From Candidatus Gastranaerophilales bacterium (GTDB taxonomy: Bacteria > Cyanobacteriota > Vampirovibrionia > Gastranaerophilales > Gastranaerophilaceae): 64,000 nt of DNA. The notes below the pieces were generated by a model. The model had not been told where the DNA came from, searched no databases, and saw only the letters and a list, made by a program, of their open reading frames with translations. The translations under genes and the position numbers were made by a program. Below are positions 60,370 to 64,000 of the stretch, one piece after another. Location: NCBI GenBank assembly GCA_944324905.1, contig CALUYB010000007.1:36668-100667 (forward strand), written 5' to 3'. The first letter of the stretch is position 1; each line of letters opens with the position of its first letter.

Positions 60370-62391
60370 ATGACGGAAGAATATATAAATATTAATAAAA
60401 TAGCAGAGATAAAAGGTTTAACGAGTAATCGCTCATTAAGACTTGCGATTCAAAAGGGTAAATACATCGCTCGTGAAGTAAAAGTTTTCGGCGGCACTTC
60501 GTATGAAATTCTTTATTCAAGTTTAGAACCTGAAGTACAGGAAAAACTCCAAGACGAACTAATCAAAGAAGCAACGCAATCAAAATGCACAGCATTAGTT
60601 CCGCTTGATACAAAACCAATGTATCCGACCTTTATTGCTGAAAGTGCAAAATTAACGGCACTTGCAAGAGTGGATGTTGTTAAGGCATTACAGAACATTA
60701 GAGCCAAATACAACACTAAAAAAGAGGCGGATTCGGTATTTTTAGATTTGTATAATTCGGGAATGCTTTTACCTAAAGTTTATCAATTTCTTGGCAGTAT
60801 TTCCATAGGCACACTTCACCGTTGGCTCTGGGCTTACGAGGACTGTGAGGATTACAGGGATTTATTGCCGGGATATAAATATTCAAAGCAAAACGAATAC
60901 AACACAATCCTCACGCAGGAGATGAAAAATATATTTATTAAATTCCTCATGCACCCCAATAAATTTAGTGTCGGCAAGGCTATTAAACTTACACGACATA
61001 TTTTAGAGAAACGTGGATTTGAAGATATTCCCTGTGTTTTGACATTCAGACGATTCGCTGAACACTATAAAAAGAATAATTATGCACAATGGATTTTATT
61101 TAGGGAGGGCGAAAAAGCATACCACGATAAAGTGGAAACGTATATTGAGAGGGATATTTCAGTCCTTAATGTTGGAGATGTGTTAATCGCAGACGGACAT
61201 GTTCTCAACTTCCAAGTAATAAATCCGTTTACAGGAAAACCGACCAGAGCAACTTTGGTCGGTTTTTTAGACTGGAAATCAACCGCATTAGTCGGTTATG
61301 AAATTATGATGACGGAAAACACCCAGTGCATAGCTTCCGCTCTTAGAAATACAATCATTAATTTAGGTGTTATTCCAAAAGTTGTGTATCAAGATAACGG
61401 AAAGGCTTTTAAATCTAAATACTTTCAGAATGTAGATTTTGACGAGGAGGGCTTTAACGGAGTGTATGCCAATTTAGGTATCCGCTCCGTTTTTGCTAAA
61501 CCATACAATGCACGTGCAAAAGTCATAGAGCGATTTTTTCTTGAATTTCAGGAGGAATTTGAAAAAATGATGACAAGTTATATAGGCACAAGTATTGAGG
61601 ATAAACCTGCGTGGTTAAAACGTGGTGAAAAACTCCACAGAGATATGCACAAAAAACTTACTAAAAACTACATTCCGACAGTTCAGGAGGCTATTAAATT
61701 TATTGATTGCTGGATTGAGTTTTACAATTCAAAACCTTGTCCTAATAACCGTTCAAAAACTATTCAAGAGATGTTAAATGATATTTCAAAAGAAAAGATT
61801 GATAAGAATATCTTAAATGATTTAATGATGAAAACGGAAGCTCGGACAATAAATAAGCATGGAATAACCTTCCTTGGAATGCATTACAGGAATGATTATT
61901 TATTGGATTTAAGAGAAAAAGTGTTTATAAAATACAGTTTGTTTGACCTTTCAAAAGTCCTTGTGTATTCAATAAAAGGTGAATTTTTATGTATCGCAAG
62001 ACAAGTTGAAAAAGTTCACCCAATGGCAAATCATTTGGGCACAGTAAAAGATATGGAGCAATTTAAGCAACAAATTCAAAAGCAGCAAAGACAATTTAAA
62101 AAAGCTAAGAAAGACTTTCTTAAATACTTCCCTAAAGAACAGGCTGAAGTTATTGAGATTGAACAAGAACCTATTTTAGAAATTGAAAAACAAGAGCAAG
62201 AGATAATTGAAAAACCAAAACGGGAACGAAAATTAAGCCCTCGTGAACTTCAGATGAACAGACTTATTTTTAATACAGATTATGAAAAATATGAATGGTT
62301 AATGGCAAATGGAACAACTAATCCCGAAGATAGAAGCTGGCTTACAAACTACATTCGAAGTGATGAATACTACAATTTATATGGAGATTAA
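60370..62391 (+). CDS. Mu-type (MuA-like) DDE transposase
   Basis: 673 aa. The N terminus (INKIAEIKGLTSNRSLRLAI) matches the Mu-type DNA-binding helix-turn-helix. An rve/RNase H core follows with the DDE triad in LIADGH, YQDNGK and VIERFF; the first two Asp are 67 residues apart, the spacing of phage Mu transposase. The Mu C-terminal beta domain lies at about 495-560 and a Gln/Lys-rich tail follows, as in MuA where the tail contacts MuB. An in-frame GTG 9 bp upstream is an alternative start. First of three tightly spaced genes. Probably a complete enzyme. Confidence 0.93.
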   Translation: MTEEYININKIAEIKGLTSNRSLRLAIQKGKYIAREVKVFGGTSYEILYSSLEPEVQEKLQDELIKEATQSKCTALVPLDTKPMYPTFIAESAKLTALARVDVVKALQNIRAKYNTKKEADSVFLDLYNSGMLLPKVYQFLGSISIGTLHRWLWAYEDCEDYRDLLPGYKYSKQNEYNTILTQEMKNIFIKFLMHPNKFSVGKAIKLTRHILEKRGFEDIPCVLTFRRFAEHYKKNNYAQWILFREGEKAYHDKVETYIERDISVLNVGDVLIADGHVLNFQVINPFTGKPTRATLVGFLDWKSTALVGYEIMMTENTQCIASALRNTIINLGVIPKVVYQDNGKAFKSKYFQNVDFDEEGFNGVYANLGIRSVFAKPYNARAKVIERFFLEFQEEFEKMMTSYIGTSIEDKPAWLKRGEKLHRDMHKKLTKNYIPTVQEAIKFIDCWIEFYNSKPCPNNRSKTIQEMLNDISKEKIDKNILNDLMMKTEARTINKHGITFLGMHYRNDYLLDLREKVFIKYSLFDLSKVLVYSIKGEFLCIARQVEKVHPMANHLGTVKDMEQFKQQIQKQQRQFKKAKKDFLKYFPKEQAEVIEIEQEPILEIEKQEQEIIEKPKRERKLSPRELQMNRLIFNTDYEKYEWLMANGTTNPEDRSWLTNYIRSDEYYNLYGD

Positions 62392-62394
62392 ATT

Positions 62395-63171
62395 ATGAAA
62401 AAAACTTTTATTAGGACAAAAAATGTCAAACAATTTGTATCGTTGATGGACGAATTACAAAAAGTGCCACCTAATATACCTAAAATGGCATTAGTTTATG
62501 GCGAACATGGGCTAGGAAAATCGCAGACGATTCAGTGGTGGGCTGATAAAAATGATTCAGTGTATGTAAGAGCAACACAAGGAATGACAAGCAGATGGCT
62601 TTTATCTGAAATCGCAGAAGAGCTTGGAGAAGAGGCTTTTTACCATTCCCAAGAAACATTTGCATTAATTGAGAATAATTTAAGGCAGAATAACAAGGTA
62701 ATTATTGTTGATGAGGTTGATTATTTAATCGATAAAAGTATTATTGAAACCTTAAGAGATTTACACGATAAAACGGGTTGTCCTGTGGTTCTTGTTGGGA
62801 TGGGAGCAGTAGATAAGAAACTTGCACGTTATCCTCATTTAATGGATCGGATTTACAAAAAGCTGAAATTTGAAAAATTTAATTCAGATGATATTAAAGA
62901 AATTCTCACAGAATTAACAGATTTAAAGTTTAAGGATGATGCCATTGAATACCTTGCGACTCGTACAAACCAATTCAGACAATTAGTTAAACTTATCAAT
63001 AGAATTGAAAAATTAATGAAAACCAATCAAATTGAAGAGTTAGACGAATACACAATGAAAGGATTATTAAATGAAAGGCGGATTTTGACAAGAGCGGAGT
63101 CGAGCGAAGCGAGCGAGCTTGCCCCTGTGAAAAATCTGTCTGAATGGAGATTTGCCGGAGGTAAATCGTAA
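62395..63171 (+). CDS. MuB/TnsC-like AAA+ ATPase
   Basis: 258 aa target-selection ATPase. Walker A is GEHGLGKSQ, Walker B VIIVDEVDYL, sensor region PVVLVGMGAVD. MuB-type ATPases form filaments on target DNA and deliver it to the transposase. It starts 3 bp after the transposase stop and overlaps the third gene by 1 bp. Near the C terminus a GC-rich stretch (RAESSEASELAPV) is encoded by a GAGCGAAGCGAGCGAGC repeat unlike the rest of the gene, possibly a small palindromic insertion. Confidence 0.88.
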   Translation: MKKTFIRTKNVKQFVSLMDELQKVPPNIPKMALVYGEHGLGKSQTIQWWADKNDSVYVRATQGMTSRWLLSEIAEELGEEAFYHSQETFALIENNLRQNNKVIIVDEVDYLIDKSIIETLRDLHDKTGCPVVLVGMGAVDKKLARYPHLMDRIYKKLKFEKFNSDDIKEILTELTDLKFKDDAIEYLATRTNQFRQLVKLINRIEKLMKTNQIEELDEYTMKGLLNERRILTRAESSEASELAPVKNLSEWRFAGGKS

Positions 63172-63875
63172 TGAAGTACAAAGATTTTGAGCCGTCAATA
63201 ATCCAAGAGAAGCGAATATTAAAACTATGCAAACGGTTAAACAAGTTCTCGTTGGATGAAATTGAGACAATATCGGAGATTGATTCGGAAGAACTTAAGC
63301 CAATAATCGATGACTTAATTCAAGAAGAACGGCTAACATATTGCGATGGAACTTATTATTACAATAAAAAAGTCTGTAGAAAACAACAAACAAGTAAACT
63401 TCCATTATTTTTTGAATTTCATAAAAAACAAGATATTGAATATATTATCAAAGGTTTTTGCACAGATGTTGAAGTTTTAAAAATGATTGATTTATTTGGT
63501 TTTACAAAGCACGTTATGAATAAATTTTATGATTATTTAAGGACCGTAATCTACAACGAACAATATAAAGAGCTTTTAAAATACTTTGATAAATGCCCGA
63601 AATTACCACAGGAGAGAGTGTATATGAACACTAAAGTTTATCTGTACTTATACAATCATAAATTATATGTATCTCAAAAGTATCTTACAAATAAGGAAGC
63701 TAAAAAACACAAAGAACAAGAACGATTAGAGATTAAAAATATTTATTTGAGGAGTTATAGAAAAGTATTAAACCGATCATTTACTGGTAAATTTCATCTT
63801 CACTTGGCAGAGGAGATATGGAAGTATGGAAAGTCTTTTGAGGAGAGATATTTATTATTAAGTAAAATAATATAG
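63171..63875 (+). CDS. Third gene of the Mu-like operon, winged-helix-like protein of unknown function
   Basis: 234 aa, no family recognised. Residues 20-65 look like a winged helix (LDEIETISEIDSEELKPIID, then CDGTYYYNKKV); the rest is Lys/Tyr-rich and helical. Its start overlaps the ATPase stop (TAATG) and it has no homology to TniQ/TnsD that I can see. The tight coupling implies a role in transposition or its control. Confidence 0.7.
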   Translation: MKYKDFEPSIIQEKRILKLCKRLNKFSLDEIETISEIDSEELKPIIDDLIQEERLTYCDGTYYYNKKVCRKQQTSKLPLFFEFHKKQDIEYIIKGFCTDVEVLKMIDLFGFTKHVMNKFYDYLRTVIYNEQYKELLKYFDKCPKLPQERVYMNTKVYLYLYNHKLYVSQKYLTNKEAKKHKEQERLEIKNIYLRSYRKVLNRSFTGKFHLHLAEEIWKYGKSFEERYLLLSKII

Positions 63876-63887
63876 TCAGTAGAGATT

Positions 63888-64000
63888 TTAATTATAAAAT
63901 GGATTTCTTTCTTCTAATTCCAGCTCTCTTTCAAGTTGCACATTGCAATTTTCCAATTCTTGATTAAGCCAACTTATAACGTCATATTCCTTCTCTTTTT
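63888..64000 (-). CDS. 3' end of an unknown gene cut by the window edge
   Basis: Open minus-strand frame from the window end to a TAA at 63888: the visible residues read DVISWLNQELENCNVQLERE and end in ERNPFYN. Glu/Leu-rich, coiled-coil-like. It converges on the Mu-like operon. Too little is visible to name it. Confidence 0.45.
   Translation of the reverse strand, partial: KEKEYDVISWLNQELENCNVQLERELELEERNPFYN

Noticed and set aside
56672..64000. CRISPR-associated (Tn7-like) transposon targeting a tRNA
   Set aside because: The tRNA location and transposase plus AAA+ ATPase fit, but no Cas12k, Cascade gene, repeat-spacer or TniQ is visible; the transposase resembles the Mu group. It could change if the region beyond 64 kb holds them.
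60370..64000. Complete Mu-like prophage
   Set aside because: Only the transposition genes and one cut-off ORF are in view; no head, tail or lysis genes, so phage or transposon cannot be decided.

Overview
The window reads as AT-rich bacterial chromosome. The best fit is a non-photosynthetic, fermentative relative of Cyanobacteria (Melainabacteria/Vampirovibrionia, Gastranaerophilales-like). This is inferred from an LdpA-like iron-sulfur protein, a type IV pilus/type II secretion gene set next to obg, bifunctional AdhE under Rex control, spmA/spmB in an otherwise non-sporulating-looking set, and unfamiliar small proteins with an N-terminal NFKG-like motif. The genus cannot be read from the sequence.

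Layout. 1-8.2 kb: the 3' part of obg, then a four-gene pilus/secretion operon (PilP/GspC-like, secretin, PilB-type ATPase, PilC-type platform). 8.4-20.5 kb: tpiA, metX-metW, a degenerate HD-GYP gene, two tandem amino-acid permeases, glyQ, aroF, two unknown membrane proteins and gshB. 20.6-29.8 kb: a co-directional run with TPR proteins, a FliO-like protein that appears to start at ATT, neuB-like and KdsC-like genes, lysC, an ldpA-like gene, tilS and hpt. 29.7-38.6 kb: spmAB, a small-protein pair, a TPR protein, aroC-aroK-aroB, a Nif3 protein, coaBC and gmk. 38.6-44.3 kb: two EF-hand proteins and the dgt-dnaG-rpoD macromolecular-synthesis operon. 44.3-56.3 kb: a HEAT protein, queC, a DUF366-like gene, a SPOR protein, rpmB, an aromatic/Asn/Ser-rich protein, rex, adhE with an exact Rex operator, a PiT-like transporter, a GlcF-like protein, a tiny pilin-like gene and two zinc dehydrogenases.

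56.3-64 kb is an accessory hotspot around tRNA-Phe(GAA). Upstream of the tRNA lies an 89-bp tandem array whose units copy the tRNA 5' end and carry an inverted copy of its D-arm. Downstream are two degenerate copies of the tRNA 3' end and nine copies of a 23-bp motif in two homologous clusters with conserved spacing. Between the clusters sits a very AT-rich gene with a PD-(D/E)XK-like nuclease signature. After the second cluster come divergent arsM/arsR and a Mu-type transposase, AAA+ ATPase and third gene. The simplest reading is repeated insertion of related Mu-like elements beside one tRNA, with arsenic methylation and a nuclease as cargo. That link is inference.

Regulation visible in the DNA includes sigma70-type promoters, many hairpin terminators, the Rex site, a palindromic ars operator, and several genes whose -10 hexamer lies 6-7 nt before the start codon, suggesting leaderless mRNAs.
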